This document shows positions 33,868-43,058 of a stretch of DNA of 64,000 nt, piece after piece. The first letter of the stretch is position 1. Each line of letters begins with the position of its first letter. The DNA is from Flavisphingomonas formosensis (GTDB lineage: Bacteria; Pseudomonadota; Alphaproteobacteria; Sphingomonadales; Sphingomonadaceae). A program made the translations under genes and the position numbers. The stretch is from the NCBI RefSeq assembly GCF_009755815.1, contig NZ_WRPK01000004.1, positions 62,001 to 126,000 on the forward strand, in the 5' to 3' direction. Under the pieces are notes generated by a model. That model made no database searches. It saw only the letters and a program-made list of their open reading frames with translations, and was not told where the DNA came from.

Positions 33868-36549
33868 TTGCCCGACGAAACGGAAGCCGAGAGCAGCGAG
33901 ACGGGGGCTGCCCCGTTCGATCTGGTCCTGCCCTATCGTTACGCACCCCGGCCGCCCAGCGGCTTCACCGTGGTCCGCAAGGAATTGCTGCGCCATCTCA
34001 CGGAAGCCAGCCTGCTCAAGCAATTGTCCATCGTGCGTGGCCCCGCCGGATCGGGCAAGACGACGCTGCTTGCCCAATGGCGTTCGGTCGGGCTCGAAAT
34101 GAACCGTCCGATCGCATGGCTCACCGTCGATCGGGCCGATCGCGATCCCGCGCATTTCGTCGCGGGGCTGGCCGCAGCGCTAGAAGAGGCAGGCTGTGGC
34201 CCGATCGCCGAAGGTTTCCGTGCCATGCTCGGTGACCTTCCCCGGCGCTCGACCCTCCAGATCGCGCAAATGCTCGCCTCCATCGCCAACCGGTCGGGCG
34301 AGGCTGCTGTGATCGTGCTCGATCAATATGAGGAGATGGATGGCGCCGCCGCGGGCGAGATCATCAGCGGCTTCCTGCAATATGCGGTGACCATCCGGCT
34401 GGTGATCGCCAGCCGGATCCGGCCGATGATTCCGCTCGGCAGCCTGCGGGCGCGCGACCAGTTGTTCGAGATCGGTCCCTCCGATCTCAACCTGACGCCG
34501 ATGGAAACCCGGGCCATCTTCGACGACGACGTGCCCGAACTCTACACGCGCCGCCTGCATCTCGAAACCAGCGGCGAGGCGGTGGCCGTCGGTTTCGCGC
34601 GGCGGGTGATCGACGAGTTGCCGCGCGACATGATCGGCGCGGAGAATTGGCACGACCAGCTTCACGAATATTATCGGGCAGAGGTGCTCGATACGCTTCC
34701 GCCCGAGCTTCGCGCGGCGATGAGCCGTCTCGTCGTGGTGGAGCGGTTCGATCTGTCGCTCGCCAGTGCGCTGGTCGGCCGCAGCGCCGCCGACATGATC
34801 GAGCGGCTTCATCATGTCGATGGGCTGTTGCTGCGGCATCGTGGCACGCAGGAATTTTATTTCTCGGAGATGCTGCGTCGTTTTCTGGAGCGCCGGCTCG
34901 CATGGCTGGACGACGAGGAACGCGTTGCACTTCACCGGCGCGCGGCCGGTTGGTTTGCCGAGCGCGGGCGCGACAGCGAGGCGCTCCGCCACGCTGTCGC
35001 TGCCGGAGACAGAGAACGGGCGGTCATGCTGCTCGATCGCATCGGCTACGCCCGGATCGTCACGCGCGCAGGTGTCCAGGCGGCGCATCATCTGTTCGAT
35101 TCGATCGGGTTCAAGCCCGAGGGCATGTCTACCGGCACGCTCCTTTCGCTGGCGCTGATCCATGCGCATGAGGGTGATGTCGACAAGGCCGCATCCCGTC
35201 TTGCCGAAGCGAAGCAGCGTATCGCGGTGGATGGAGCGGGCGACCCTGCGCTGGACGGGCAGCGCATCCTGGCCGAAGCGTTCGTCGCTGGGTTCCGCGA
35301 CGAGACGATGGATGCAGCTACTGGTCCGGCACTGGAACATTATATCGCGACCGCGCCGGAGAACGAGCATGATGGGCGAGCGCAGGCGCGGATCCTGATG
35401 TCATGGGATCGCTTCTGCCAGGGGGATGTTGAAGGGGCAGAGGCGCTGGCTGATGCCGCGGCGAGCGAATATGCCGAGACCGAAGGCGTCTATGGCTGCG
35501 TCTTCATGCATGTGCACCGCACGCTCGCTCGTTTCTGGCGCAACGATCTCGATCGCGCTCTGGAGGAGGTCACGCTTGCGGAGCGGATAACGCGGATCTT
35601 CTTTCCGGAAGACCAACGGCTGCGCGCCATGAGCGGCAGCCTGCGCGCGGGGCTTCTCCATGAGCTTGGCCGGCCCGATCCTTTGACTGATATCACAGCG
35701 CTGGTCGGCGCGGTCGCGGCCGTCGAGAGCTGGAGCGAAGTGCAGATCTGGGTGCATCTGATGGGCGCTCGCGCCGCGCTCGCCGAAGGGCGAGGCGGCG
35801 AGGCGCGTGGCATCGTCGATTACGGGCTGGAGGTCGCACGGCGGCTGGATGTCCCGCGCATGGCCTGGAACATGCGGCTCGCGGCGGTCGACATAGCGAT
35901 CCGGCTTGGCGACGGCGATCGCGCCGCGCATGAGGCCGCGGCGCTGCTGTTGCCCGAGGCGGCCTTCCTCGAAGGAGAGGGCGCGCGGCTGACCTGGCAG
36001 GAGCGCATTGCCGGCGTGCTGACCGCCATACGCCTGCATGACGAACGGGGGGAAGCGGAGACGGCCGTGCGGCTGATCGATCTCGCGCGGAACCTGATCG
36101 TGCAGACCAGCGCGCATCGTTTCGCCACGATCCTCGCCATCTGCGAGGCGCGACATCATCATTATCTTGGGGATATCGCTGCTGCGCAGGCCTGCATGGA
36201 TGCGGCCGCCGATTTGCGCATAGGATCCCTTCCCGTTCGGCTGTTCCTCGATGCGGGGGAATGGGTGCGCGGCTATTTGCCCGATTTCGCGGCCCTGCCG
36301 GTGCCGAGCCTGCGCGATGTGCCGCTGGCCGAGGCGGCGAGGGCGCTGTCGCGCGATCCGCTCACCTCGCGCGAACGGCAGATCCTGCTGTTCATGGGCG
36401 AAGGCCACCCCAACAAGGTAGCGGCACATCGGCTGGGGCTCAGCGAGGCGACCGTCAAGTTCCACCTACGCAACATCTATCGTAAGCTGCATGCTCAGAA
36501 CCGCACCCAAGCGCTGGCCCGCTACCGGACGTTCGCCGACATTCGATAG
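33868..36549 (+). CDS. Large ATP-binding LuxR-family (MalT/LAL-type) transcriptional regulator
   Basis: The 893-aa protein (TTG start at 33868; GTG 33853 is an alternative) has an N-terminal P-loop ATPase with Walker A GPAGSGKT at residues 58–65 and the LDQYEEMD Walker-B-like segment near residue 155. A long helical tetratricopeptide-like middle follows (TLLSLALIHAHEGDVDKAASRLAEAK). The C-terminal LuxR helix-turn-helix is LTSRERQILLFMGEGHPNKV then ATVKFHLRNIYRKL. This is the architecture of MalT and LAL regulators, signal-responsive activators of catabolic or antibiotic genes. It lies after the receptor and SRPBCC–SnoaL genes and before a Rieske oxygenase, which makes them plausible targets. 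Confidence 0.9.
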   Translation: MPDETEAESSETGAAPFDLVLPYRYAPRPPSGFTVVRKELLRHLTEASLLKQLSIVRGPAGSGKTTLLAQWRSVGLEMNRPIAWLTVDRADRDPAHFVAGLAAALEEAGCGPIAEGFRAMLGDLPRRSTLQIAQMLASIANRSGEAAVIVLDQYEEMDGAAAGEIISGFLQYAVTIRLVIASRIRPMIPLGSLRARDQLFEIGPSDLNLTPMETRAIFDDDVPELYTRRLHLETSGEAVAVGFARRVIDELPRDMIGAENWHDQLHEYYRAEVLDTLPPELRAAMSRLVVVERFDLSLASALVGRSAADMIERLHHVDGLLLRHRGTQEFYFSEMLRRFLERRLAWLDDEERVALHRRAAGWFAERGRDSEALRHAVAAGDRERAVMLLDRIGYARIVTRAGVQAAHHLFDSIGFKPEGMSTGTLLSLALIHAHEGDVDKAASRLAEAKQRIAVDGAGDPALDGQRILAEAFVAGFRDETMDAATGPALEHYIATAPENEHDGRAQARILMSWDRFCQGDVEGAEALADAAASEYAETEGVYGCVFMHVHRTLARFWRNDLDRALEEVTLAERITRIFFPEDQRLRAMSGSLRAGLLHELGRPDPLTDITALVGAVAAVESWSEVQIWVHLMGARAALAEGRGGEARGIVDYGLEVARRLDVPRMAWNMRLAAVDIAIRLGDGDRAAHEAAALLLPEAAFLEGEGARLTWQERIAGVLTAIRLHDERGEAETAVRLIDLARNLIVQTSAHRFATILAICEARHHHYLGDIAAAQACMDAAADLRIGSLPVRLFLDAGEWVRGYLPDFAALPVPSLRDVPLAEAARALSRDPLTSRERQILLFMGEGHPNKVAAHRLGLSEATVKFHLRNIYRKLHAQNRTQALARYRTFADIR

Positions 36550-36566
36550 CGGGGCAGAACCAGGGA

Positions 36567-37265
36567 TCAGACCGCGGCCGCCCTTTCGAGATGCGCCAAT
36601 ATCGCAAGCGCCAGCGGATCGGCGGATGCGGGATTCTGTCCGGTGAAGAAGGGGGGATCCGTCACCACATGGGCGGCGAGCGGCGCCGCGGCCGAGTAGA
36701 TCGCCCGCAGCTTGCGAAGCATCTCCTCCGGCAGCACCGGCACGATCTTGTCGAGTCCCATCATGACGTCCTCGGCGTTGCTGATCGAGGTAAGCTGGCG
36801 GTTCTTCACCAGCGGCTCGCCATTGGCGTCCACCGCCTGCACCAGCGCGATCACGCCGTGGCAGACGGCTGCGATCACCTTGCCTTGCGCGAAATAGCCC
36901 TCGATGATCCCCTTGAGCGCGGGATTGTGCGGGAAATCCCAGGTCGTCGCGGATGCGCCAACCATGAAGACCCCGGCAAAGGCATCGCCATCGACGGTAT
37001 CGAGCGAAACCGTGTCCGCGATTGCGGCGTTCGCCATGGGATCGGCACGGAAACGGCGCCCGGCGTCGCTGAGCCAATTGTCCTCGACGCTCATCGGATC
37101 GATCGGTGCTGCCCCGCCCTTGGGCGATGCGATGGTGACGGCATAGCCGGCATCGCGAAACCGCCAATAAGGGGCGGCCAGTTCCTCCATCCAGCTTCCG
37201 GTCTTGTTGCCGCTGCTGCCGAGCTCGCCGTGCGACGACACGATGAAGAGGAAATTCTTATTCAT
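36567..37265 (-). CDS. DJ-1/PfpI family protein (type 1 glutamine amidotransferase-like)
   Basis: The start at ATG 37263–37265 (MNKNFLFIVSSHGELGSSG) is chosen over a longer in-frame ORF because the family begins here. The nucleophile elbow is AAVCHGVIALVQA with C135 and H136, and the conserved acidic partner is likely E27/E28 in SWMEELAAPYW. The 232-aa length and insert (VGASATTWDFPHNPAL) are nearest the Hsp31/YajL-like branch, which has glyoxalase, deglycase or chaperone activity. The substrate cannot be decided. It is convergent with the LuxR regulator (17 bases between stops) and divergent from the Rieske oxygenase. Confidence 0.85.
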   Translation of the reverse strand: MNKNFLFIVSSHGELGSSGNKTGSWMEELAAPYWRFRDAGYAVTIASPKGGAAPIDPMSVEDNWLSDAGRRFRADPMANAAIADTVSLDTVDGDAFAGVFMVGASATTWDFPHNPALKGIIEGYFAQGKVIAAVCHGVIALVQAVDANGEPLVKNRQLTSISNAEDVMMGLDKIVPVLPEEMLRKLRAIYSAAAPLAAHVVTDPPFFTGQNPASADPLALAILAHLERAAAV

Positions 37266-37486
37266 TCGATCGGCTCCTGTACCTGCGATACGCGCCGGAC
37301 GCTCCCACAGGATGCAGGCGCGGCCCACTCGTCCGATCGGCGAGCGCGCCCGTCTTTTCGGATAGGGGCACGGGACCGGCCCGCCGTGACGGCCGCGTTG
37401 CGGTTCGCCCCGTTCGAACGGGCAGGTAGGAAGTCCGGCGATAGTGCGGCAGCCTCCGATATGTCAGCCAGTTACGGAGATGCGAG

Positions 37487-38521
37487 ATGTCGCGAGATGA
37501 TCCCATGCCCAGGACGGCCTCTGAGCCTCCCGTCACCGGGCCGTTCCGCCGAGCGTTCGGCCGCGCCGTGCCAGCCGAGGGAGAAGGCGGGACGTTCACG
37601 CAGAGCTGGTATCCGATCTGCATGTCGAGCGCGGCGACGCCCGATTTCGTGCGCGGTTTCGATTTCCTCGACGGTCGGGTGATCGTGTTCCGCGACAAGG
37701 AGGGGCAGGCGCATGTGATGAGCGCCTATTGTCCGCATCTGGGCGCAGACCTTTCGATCGGCGACATGATCGACGGACAGGTGCGCTGCATCTATCATCA
37801 TTGGAAATATGACGCGGCCGGGCGGTGCAGCGGCATGCCAAGCACGGATCCGATCCCCAGCGCCGCGCGTCTGTTCAAGTTTCCGGTGTGCGAAAAATAT
37901 GGCATCGTGTGGGCCTATAACGGCACAGAGCCGCACTATGTGTTGCCGGATTTCGATTTTCCTGATGAAGAACTGGTGTTCAAGACCAAGATCTTCGGCG
38001 AGGAAGTGCCCGTCGATCCTTGGGTGTTGTGCGCCAATACGCCGGACATGCAGCATATTCGCTATCTGCATGGCATCGAGATCAACGGCGATAACCCGCA
38101 TGATACGGTCGAATGGACCGATCATTCGATGTTCTATCAATTTGCCGGGACGCATGTGACCGGAGATCCGGTGCGCCATCGGGTCGGTATCGTCGGCACC
38201 AGCATGTATTTCCAAAGCACTGACTTCGCTGGCCGTTGGTTCGGTTTCGTCTCGCCGTTCAGCTTGACCCGGCCGGGCCGCTCGACGGTCTACATCACCG
38301 TCTGCGCGCGCAAGGATATGGGCACGCCGGAGGAGGTCGATCAATTTCTCGAAGAGATTGCCGAGCTGGAAACGCGTGTCGTGCTCGACGATCTCATGAA
38401 CATGCAGACCATTCACCTGAAACCCGGCACGCTGACGCGCAGCGATCTCACTTTGTCGCGCTTTTTCGATTATATGCGCGCTTTCCCGCGGGCCCATCCA
38501 TCGGCTGAATTCATTAGCTGA
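37487..38521 (+). CDS. Rieske-type aromatic ring-hydroxylating oxygenase, alpha subunit
   Basis: ATG 37487 follows GGAGATGCGAG. The 344-aa protein has the Rieske 2Fe–2S ligands C82-x-H84 and C101-x2-H104 (CPHLG and CIYHHW). The mononuclear iron site is N184-x2-D187-x2-H190-x4-H195 (NTPDMQHIRYLH). This size and arrangement is that of single-component oxygenase alpha subunits such as KshA or phenoxybenzoate-type enzymes, which hydroxylate rings or demethylate using a separate reductase. No reductase or ferredoxin gene lies beside it. The substrate is unknown; the nearby receptor and hydrolase hint at an aromatic or steroid-like compound. Confidence 0.9.
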   Translation: MSRDDPMPRTASEPPVTGPFRRAFGRAVPAEGEGGTFTQSWYPICMSSAATPDFVRGFDFLDGRVIVFRDKEGQAHVMSAYCPHLGADLSIGDMIDGQVRCIYHHWKYDAAGRCSGMPSTDPIPSAARLFKFPVCEKYGIVWAYNGTEPHYVLPDFDFPDEELVFKTKIFGEEVPVDPWVLCANTPDMQHIRYLHGIEINGDNPHDTVEWTDHSMFYQFAGTHVTGDPVRHRVGIVGTSMYFQSTDFAGRWFGFVSPFSLTRPGRSTVYITVCARKDMGTPEEVDQFLEEIAELETRVVLDDLMNMQTIHLKPGTLTRSDLTLSRFFDYMRAFPRAHPSAEFIS

Positions 38522-38686
38522 CTGCGATCTGCATTTCGGAGCAAATCGCAGATCCAACCAGAGGCGGGAGAGGGAGCCGGACTGCGATCGGGAGGCGCTG
38601 GGGGCGTCCTTCCGAGCCGATCGAAGGGCGCATCGTCATTGTCGATGCCGGTGACAGCCCGTCTGCTTTGGAGAAGACCATAACGA

Positions 38687-38725
38687 AACGATCGCCGCTC
38701 CCGGCTGACGGGAGCGGCGATCGTT
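38687..38725. terminator. Perfect 16-bp inverted repeat between convergent genes
   Basis: The stem AACGATCGCCGCTCCC pairs perfectly with GGGAGCGGCGATCGTT around a 7-base loop (GGCTGAC). It sits in the 262-base gap between the convergent Rieske oxygenase and clpA, where a bidirectional terminator is expected. There is no long T-run on either side, so its efficiency as an intrinsic terminator is uncertain. Confidence 0.65.
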
Positions 38726-38783
38726 CGGCATCGCTGGAAAGACGCCGCTCCTCACCCGGCGGGAGAGGAGCGAAGCCTGCCCG

Positions 38784-41099
38784 TTACGCTTTCACCTTCG
38801 GCTTACCGCCCTTGCGCGACTTCGGGGCCTTGGGCGGGCTCGGGTTGATCTCGAAGGCGAGCGCGTCGTCCTTGAGATGCACCTTCACTTCGCCGCCATG
38901 GACCAGCTTGCCGAACAAGAGCTCCTCGGCCAGCGGCTGCTTGATCTTCTCCTGGATCAGGCGGCCCATCGGTCGCGCGCCATAGAGCTTGTCGTAGCCA
39001 CGGTCGGTGAGCCAGACCTTCGCATCGTCGTCGAGCGCGATGTGGACGTCGCGGTCGGCGAGTTGCAGTTCGAGCTGGAGCACGAACTTGTCGATGACGC
39101 GCGCCACGATCTCAGGCGGCAGATAACCGAAGGGCACCACCGCATCCAGGCGGTTGCGGAATTCCGGCGTGAACATCTTCTTCACCGCTTCCTCGCCGGC
39201 ATCCTCGCGCCCAACCGTGCCGAAGCCGATCGATTCGCGTGCCATGTCGGACGCGCCTGCATTGGTGGTCATGATCAGGATCACGTTGCGGAAGTCGACG
39301 GTCTTGCCGTGGTGGTCGGTCAGCTTGCCGTTGTCCATCACCTGCAGGAGGATGTTGAACAGATCCGGATGCGCCTTTTCGATCTCGTCGAGCAGCAGCA
39401 CGCTGTGCGGATGCTGATCGACGGCATCGGTCAACAGGCCGCCCTGATCATAGCCGACATAACCCGGAGGCGCGCCGATCAGGCGGCTGACCGAGTGCCG
39501 TTCCATATATTCGCTCATGTCGAAGCGCTGGAGCGGGATGCCCATGATCGAGGCGAGCTGGCGCGCGACTTCCGTCTTGCCGACGCCGGTGGGGCCGGAA
39601 AACAGATAGTTGCCGATCGGCTTGTCCGGTTCGCGCAGGCCGGCGCGGCTGAGCTTGATCGCCGAGGCGAGCTTCTCGATCGCGGCATCCTGCCCGAAAA
39701 CGACACGCTTGAGATCGGTCTCGAGCGTCTCGAGCGCCTTCTTGTCGTCGGTCGACACCGATTTCGGCGGGATGCGCGCGATCGTCGCGACCACCGCCTC
39801 CACTTCCTTGGCAGTGATCACCTTCTTGCGCTTGTTCTCGGGCACCAGCATCTGCGAAGCGCCAACCTCGTCGATCACGTCGATCGCCTTGTCGGGCAGC
39901 TTGCGGTCGTTGATGTAGCGCGCGGAGAGTTCCACCGCCGACTTGATCGCGTCGGGGGTGTATTTCACCTTGTGATGTTCTTCGAAATAGGGCTTGAGGC
40001 CGGTCATGATCTTGATCGTGTCCTCGAGCGTCGGCTCGTTGACGTCGATCTTCTGGAACCGGCGCAGCAGCGCGCGATCCTTCTCGAAGTGGTTGCGGAA
40101 CTCCTTGTAGGTCGTCGATCCGATGCAGCGGATCGTGCCGCCCGAAAGCGCCGGCTTCAGCAGGTTCGACGCATCCATCGCGCCGCCGGACGTGGCGCCG
40201 GCGCCGATGACGGTATGGATCTCGTCGATGAAGAGCACCGCGTGGGGCATCTTCTCGAGCTCTGTCACGACCGCCTTCAGCCGTTCCTCGAAATCGCCGC
40301 GATAACGGGTGCCGGCGAGCAGCGCGCCCATGTCGAGCGAGTAGATCACCGCGTCCTTCAACACGTCGGGCACCTGGCCTTCGGTGATCTTGCGCGCGAG
40401 ACCTTCCGCGATCGCCGTCTTACCCACGCCGGGATCGCCGACGTAAAGCGGATTGTTCTTGGATCGACGGCAAAGGATCTGGATGGTGCGGTCCACCTCG
40501 GCGGCGCGGCCGATCAGCGGGTCGACACGGCCTTCCTTGGCCTTCTCGTTGAGGTTCACGGTGAACTGTTTCAAGGCGCTTTCGCCTTTCTTTCCATCCG
40601 GTTTCGCCGATTTGTCCTCTTCCTGCGCGCCCTTCACTTCGCGCGGCTCCGCAGGCTGGCCTGCCTTGCCGACTCCGTGGCTTATATAGCTTACCGCATC
40701 CAGGCGGCTCATGTCCTGCTGCTGCAGGAAATAGACGGCGTAGCTTTCACGCTCGCTGAACAAGGCGACGAGCACGTTGGCGCCCGTCACTTCCTCGCGT
40801 CCGGACGACTGGACATGGAGGATGGCGCGCTGCACCACGCGCTGGAAACCGGATGTGGGCGAGGGATCGCTCTGCCCCTCGATCTTGAGATTTTCGAGCT
40901 CGGTGTCGAGGTAGAGCGTCACCGCCTCCTTGAGCTCGGCCAGATCCACTCCGCACGCGGTCATGACCTTGGCGGCATGCTCGTCGTCCACCAGCGCGAG
41001 GAGCAGATGCTCCAGCGTGGCATATTCGTGACGACGGCTGCTGGCAGCGGTCAGCGCGTTGTGGAGCGTCTGTTCCAGCTCGCGGGCGAAAGATGGCAT
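38784..41099 (-). CDS. clpA: ClpA, ATP-dependent Clp protease ATP-binding subunit
   Basis: The 771-aa protein has the Clp N-domain (FARELEQTLHNALTAASSRR … YATLEHLLLALVDD), then two AAA+ modules. The first Walker A is GDPGVGKT near residue 220, the second GPTGVGKT near residue 500. The second module ends in the Clp-specific C-terminal D2 domain, and the absence of a long coiled-coil M-domain separates it from ClpB. It unfolds substrates for ClpP in the cytosol. Neither clpS nor clpP is next to it in this window, although clpS is commonly next to clpA in related bacteria. The C-terminus is Lys/Pro-rich. Confidence 0.95.
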   Translation of the reverse strand: MPSFARELEQTLHNALTAASSRRHEYATLEHLLLALVDDEHAAKVMTACGVDLAELKEAVTLYLDTELENLKIEGQSDPSPTSGFQRVVQRAILHVQSSGREEVTGANVLVALFSERESYAVYFLQQQDMSRLDAVSYISHGVGKAGQPAEPREVKGAQEEDKSAKPDGKKGESALKQFTVNLNEKAKEGRVDPLIGRAAEVDRTIQILCRRSKNNPLYVGDPGVGKTAIAEGLARKITEGQVPDVLKDAVIYSLDMGALLAGTRYRGDFEERLKAVVTELEKMPHAVLFIDEIHTVIGAGATSGGAMDASNLLKPALSGGTIRCIGSTTYKEFRNHFEKDRALLRRFQKIDVNEPTLEDTIKIMTGLKPYFEEHHKVKYTPDAIKSAVELSARYINDRKLPDKAIDVIDEVGASQMLVPENKRKKVITAKEVEAVVATIARIPPKSVSTDDKKALETLETDLKRVVFGQDAAIEKLASAIKLSRAGLREPDKPIGNYLFSGPTGVGKTEVARQLASIMGIPLQRFDMSEYMERHSVSRLIGAPPGYVGYDQGGLLTDAVDQHPHSVLLLDEIEKAHPDLFNILLQVMDNGKLTDHHGKTVDFRNVILIMTTNAGASDMARESIGFGTVGREDAGEEAVKKMFTPEFRNRLDAVVPFGYLPPEIVARVIDKFVLQLELQLADRDVHIALDDDAKVWLTDRGYDKLYGARPMGRLIQEKIKQPLAEELLFGKLVHGGEVKVHLKDDALAFEINPSPPKAPKSRKGGKPKVKA

Positions 41100-41234
41100 G
41101 GTCTTCTTACTCCTAGGGGACCGGCACGAGAGCGGACCCGTTGGACACTATGTCGGGTCTGGTTGCCGGTTGATCAAGAACGGCCTTTCCGGAACGGAGC
41201 AAAGTGCGTTTTCCGCGCTTCCGTCCGGCGGACT

Positions 41235-41462
41235 TCATCGCCTGAACAGCGCCTCTGCACTGGCCCTGTGGCTGGCCGCAGCCTGCATCTTCCCCTTGGT
41301 CCGCGCTATTTCGGCTTCCAGCGCGTTTATCCGTTTCTGAAGCTCATCGATTGAAAAGGGATCGAGATCCTGGCGTGCGAGCAGGGTCAGTGGATCGTCC
41401 GCCCGTTTTGCGAAAAGATCTTCCGGCTCCATGGCCACAGCGTTGACCGGGACGGCGCCCAT
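41235..41462 (-). CDS. DUF1192-family small protein (75 aa)
   Basis: This short gene starts at ATG 41460–41462 (SD-like GAAGGG upstream); ATG 41432 would also be compatible with the family. The visible pattern is EPEDLFAKRADDPLTLLARQ, DLDPFSIDELQKRINALEAE, then a coiled Ala-rich tail ending ASAEALFRR. This is the DUF1192 pattern of small alphaproteobacterial proteins of unknown function. It is divergent from the quinone oxidoreductase (56 bases between starts) and lies upstream of clpA in the same direction, separated by about 135 bases. Confidence 0.8.
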   Translation of the reverse strand: MGAVPVNAVAMEPEDLFAKRADDPLTLLARQDLDPFSIDELQKRINALEAEIARTKGKMQAAASHRASAEALFRR

Positions 41463-41518
41463 GTCAATAAACCCTTCGCTGCTTTTGAAACGCTTTGCCG
41501 CGATCTGGGGAAAAATCC

Positions 41519-42517
41519 TTGTCCGAACTGCCGAAAAACATGCTGGCGATCGACATCTCGACGCCGGGCGGACCCGAAGTGCTCGTCCCGGTGGAGCGTC
41601 CGGTGCCGAGCCCCGGGCCCGGCGAGGTCCTCGTACGGGTGGCCGCTGCAGGGGTGAATCGGCCTGACGTAATGCAGCGCAAGGGCCATTATCCGCCGCC
41701 GCCAGGCGCACCGACGATTCCGGGGCTTGAGCTTTCCGGCACGGTGGTCGCTATGGGGCCCGACGTCGATGCGGAGATGCTGGGGCAGTCGGTCTGCGCG
41801 CTCGTGTCCGGCGGCGGCTATGCCCATTATGCGGTGGCGCCGGTCGGCCAATGTCTGGCCGTGCCGCCGGCGCTCGACATGGTCGAGGCGGCCGCCCTTC
41901 CGGAAACGCTGTTCACCGTCTGGAGCAACCTGTTCGAGCGGGCCTATGCCGTGGAGGGCGATACCGTGCTCGTCCATGGCGGCACCAGCGGTATCGGCAC
42001 CATGGCGATCCTGCTCGGCAAGCTGTTCGACCTCACCGTCATCGTCACCGTCGGATCGGACGCCAAGGCGGCGCGGGCGCTGGAGATCGGCGCCGCGCAT
42101 GCGATCAACTACCACAGCAGCGATTTCGTCGAGGAGGTGAAGCGAATCACCGGCGGCAAGGGTTGCCAGGCCGTGCTCGACATGATCGGGGGCGACTATC
42201 TGCCGCGTAATCTCGCCTGCCTCGCCGAGGAGGGGCGCCACGTCTCGATCGCCGTACAGCGCGGCGCCAAGACGGAGCTCAACCTCGTGCCGGTGATGCA
42301 GCGCCGCCTGACCTTGACGGGCTCGACGCTGCGGCCGCGCTCGGCCGAGTTCAAGGCGCTCGTCGCCGATGAGATCACCCACACCGTCTGGCCGCATGTG
42401 CGCGAGGGGAGGCTCAGGCCGGTGATCGACAGCGTCTTTCCTCTCGCCGAGGCGGCCAAGGCCCATGCGCGGATGGATTCGGGCGAGCATGTCGGAAAGA
42501 TCGTGCTGACCGTCTGA
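41519..42517 (+). CDS. NAD(P)H-quinone oxidoreductase / zinc-less MDR family (PIG3-like)
   Basis: I prefer TTG 41519 (MSELPKNMLAIDISTPGGPE) with GGGGAAAAATCC upstream; ATG 41540 is an alternative. The protein (about 332 aa) has the medium-chain reductase fold with AAAGVNRPDVMQRKGHYPPP, the nucleotide-binding VHGGTSGIGTMAILLGKLF motif, and ends GEHVGKIVLTV. The zinc-ligand cysteines of alcohol dehydrogenases are missing, as in the quinone oxidoreductase/PIG3 subgroup. It acts in the cytosol on quinones or related alpha,beta-unsaturated compounds; the natural substrate is unknown. Its stop overlaps the next start by one base. Confidence 0.88.
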   Translation: MSELPKNMLAIDISTPGGPEVLVPVERPVPSPGPGEVLVRVAAAGVNRPDVMQRKGHYPPPPGAPTIPGLELSGTVVAMGPDVDAEMLGQSVCALVSGGGYAHYAVAPVGQCLAVPPALDMVEAAALPETLFTVWSNLFERAYAVEGDTVLVHGGTSGIGTMAILLGKLFDLTVIVTVGSDAKAARALEIGAAHAINYHSSDFVEEVKRITGGKGCQAVLDMIGGDYLPRNLACLAEEGRHVSIAVQRGAKTELNLVPVMQRRLTLTGSTLRPRSAEFKALVADEITHTVWPHVREGRLRPVIDSVFPLAEAAKAHARMDSGEHVGKIVLTV

Positions 42518-43050
42518 TGCTGACCGCCGCGCGCCATCTGCTGGCTGCCGTCCTGCTCGTCGCTTTTGCAGCGATCAGCTTCTGGTCGCCACGCAGCTGG
42601 TCGCTTACCGATCGGCCGCGGATCGATCTCGTCGCGCCGATCCCGAAAGAGGCGGATCTCCTCAAGATGCGCCGCTTCGTCAGCTACGGAATCACGATCC
42701 CGAAAACCATGCCGGACATCGCGCGGCTGATTCCCGGAACGACGGAAACGGCGCCCGCGCTAGGCTATTCGTTCCGCGAGGTGGACATATTGCGCATGCC
42801 GATCTTCGCATATGAGGATCAGGGCTATGTGATGTTCGTGGAGCGTGCGGGCTCCTACCAAGCCGTTCCGCTCGATGCGGACTATCTGAAGCTGCTCCGT
42901 CAGGCGGCGGGGCGCGATCTGTCGGCGGGTTACTCCTTTTCCGTCTGGCCCTATCTCTGGGGCTGGTCGATGGCCGTGGGCTTCCTTCTCTGGCTGGGTC
43001 TGCAGGTATTGGACGAAAAGCGGCGGCGCGACGCGAGCGGAATTCTGTGA
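42517..43050 (+). CDS. Hypothetical membrane protein (177 aa)
   Basis: The ATG at 42517 overlaps the preceding stop, so it is translated with the oxidoreductase. The protein has an N-terminal hydrophobic helix (RHLLAAVLLVAFAAISFW), a soluble domain of about 110 residues, and a second helix near the C-terminus (PYLWGWSMAVGFLLWLGLQVL) with a basic cytosolic tail. The soluble part would lie in the periplasm. I do not recognise the family, and no catalytic motif is visible. Confidence 0.7.
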   Translation: MLTAARHLLAAVLLVAFAAISFWSPRSWSLTDRPRIDLVAPIPKEADLLKMRRFVSYGITIPKTMPDIARLIPGTTETAPALGYSFREVDILRMPIFAYEDQGYVMFVERAGSYQAVPLDADYLKLLRQAAGRDLSAGYSFSVWPYLWGWSMAVGFLLWLGLQVLDEKRRRDASGIL

Positions 43051-43058
43051 CGGCCTGA

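Noticed and set aside
38877-41354. An 825-codon rightward frame over clpA
   Set aside because: Antisense shadow of clpA; no family motifs and heavily biased composition.
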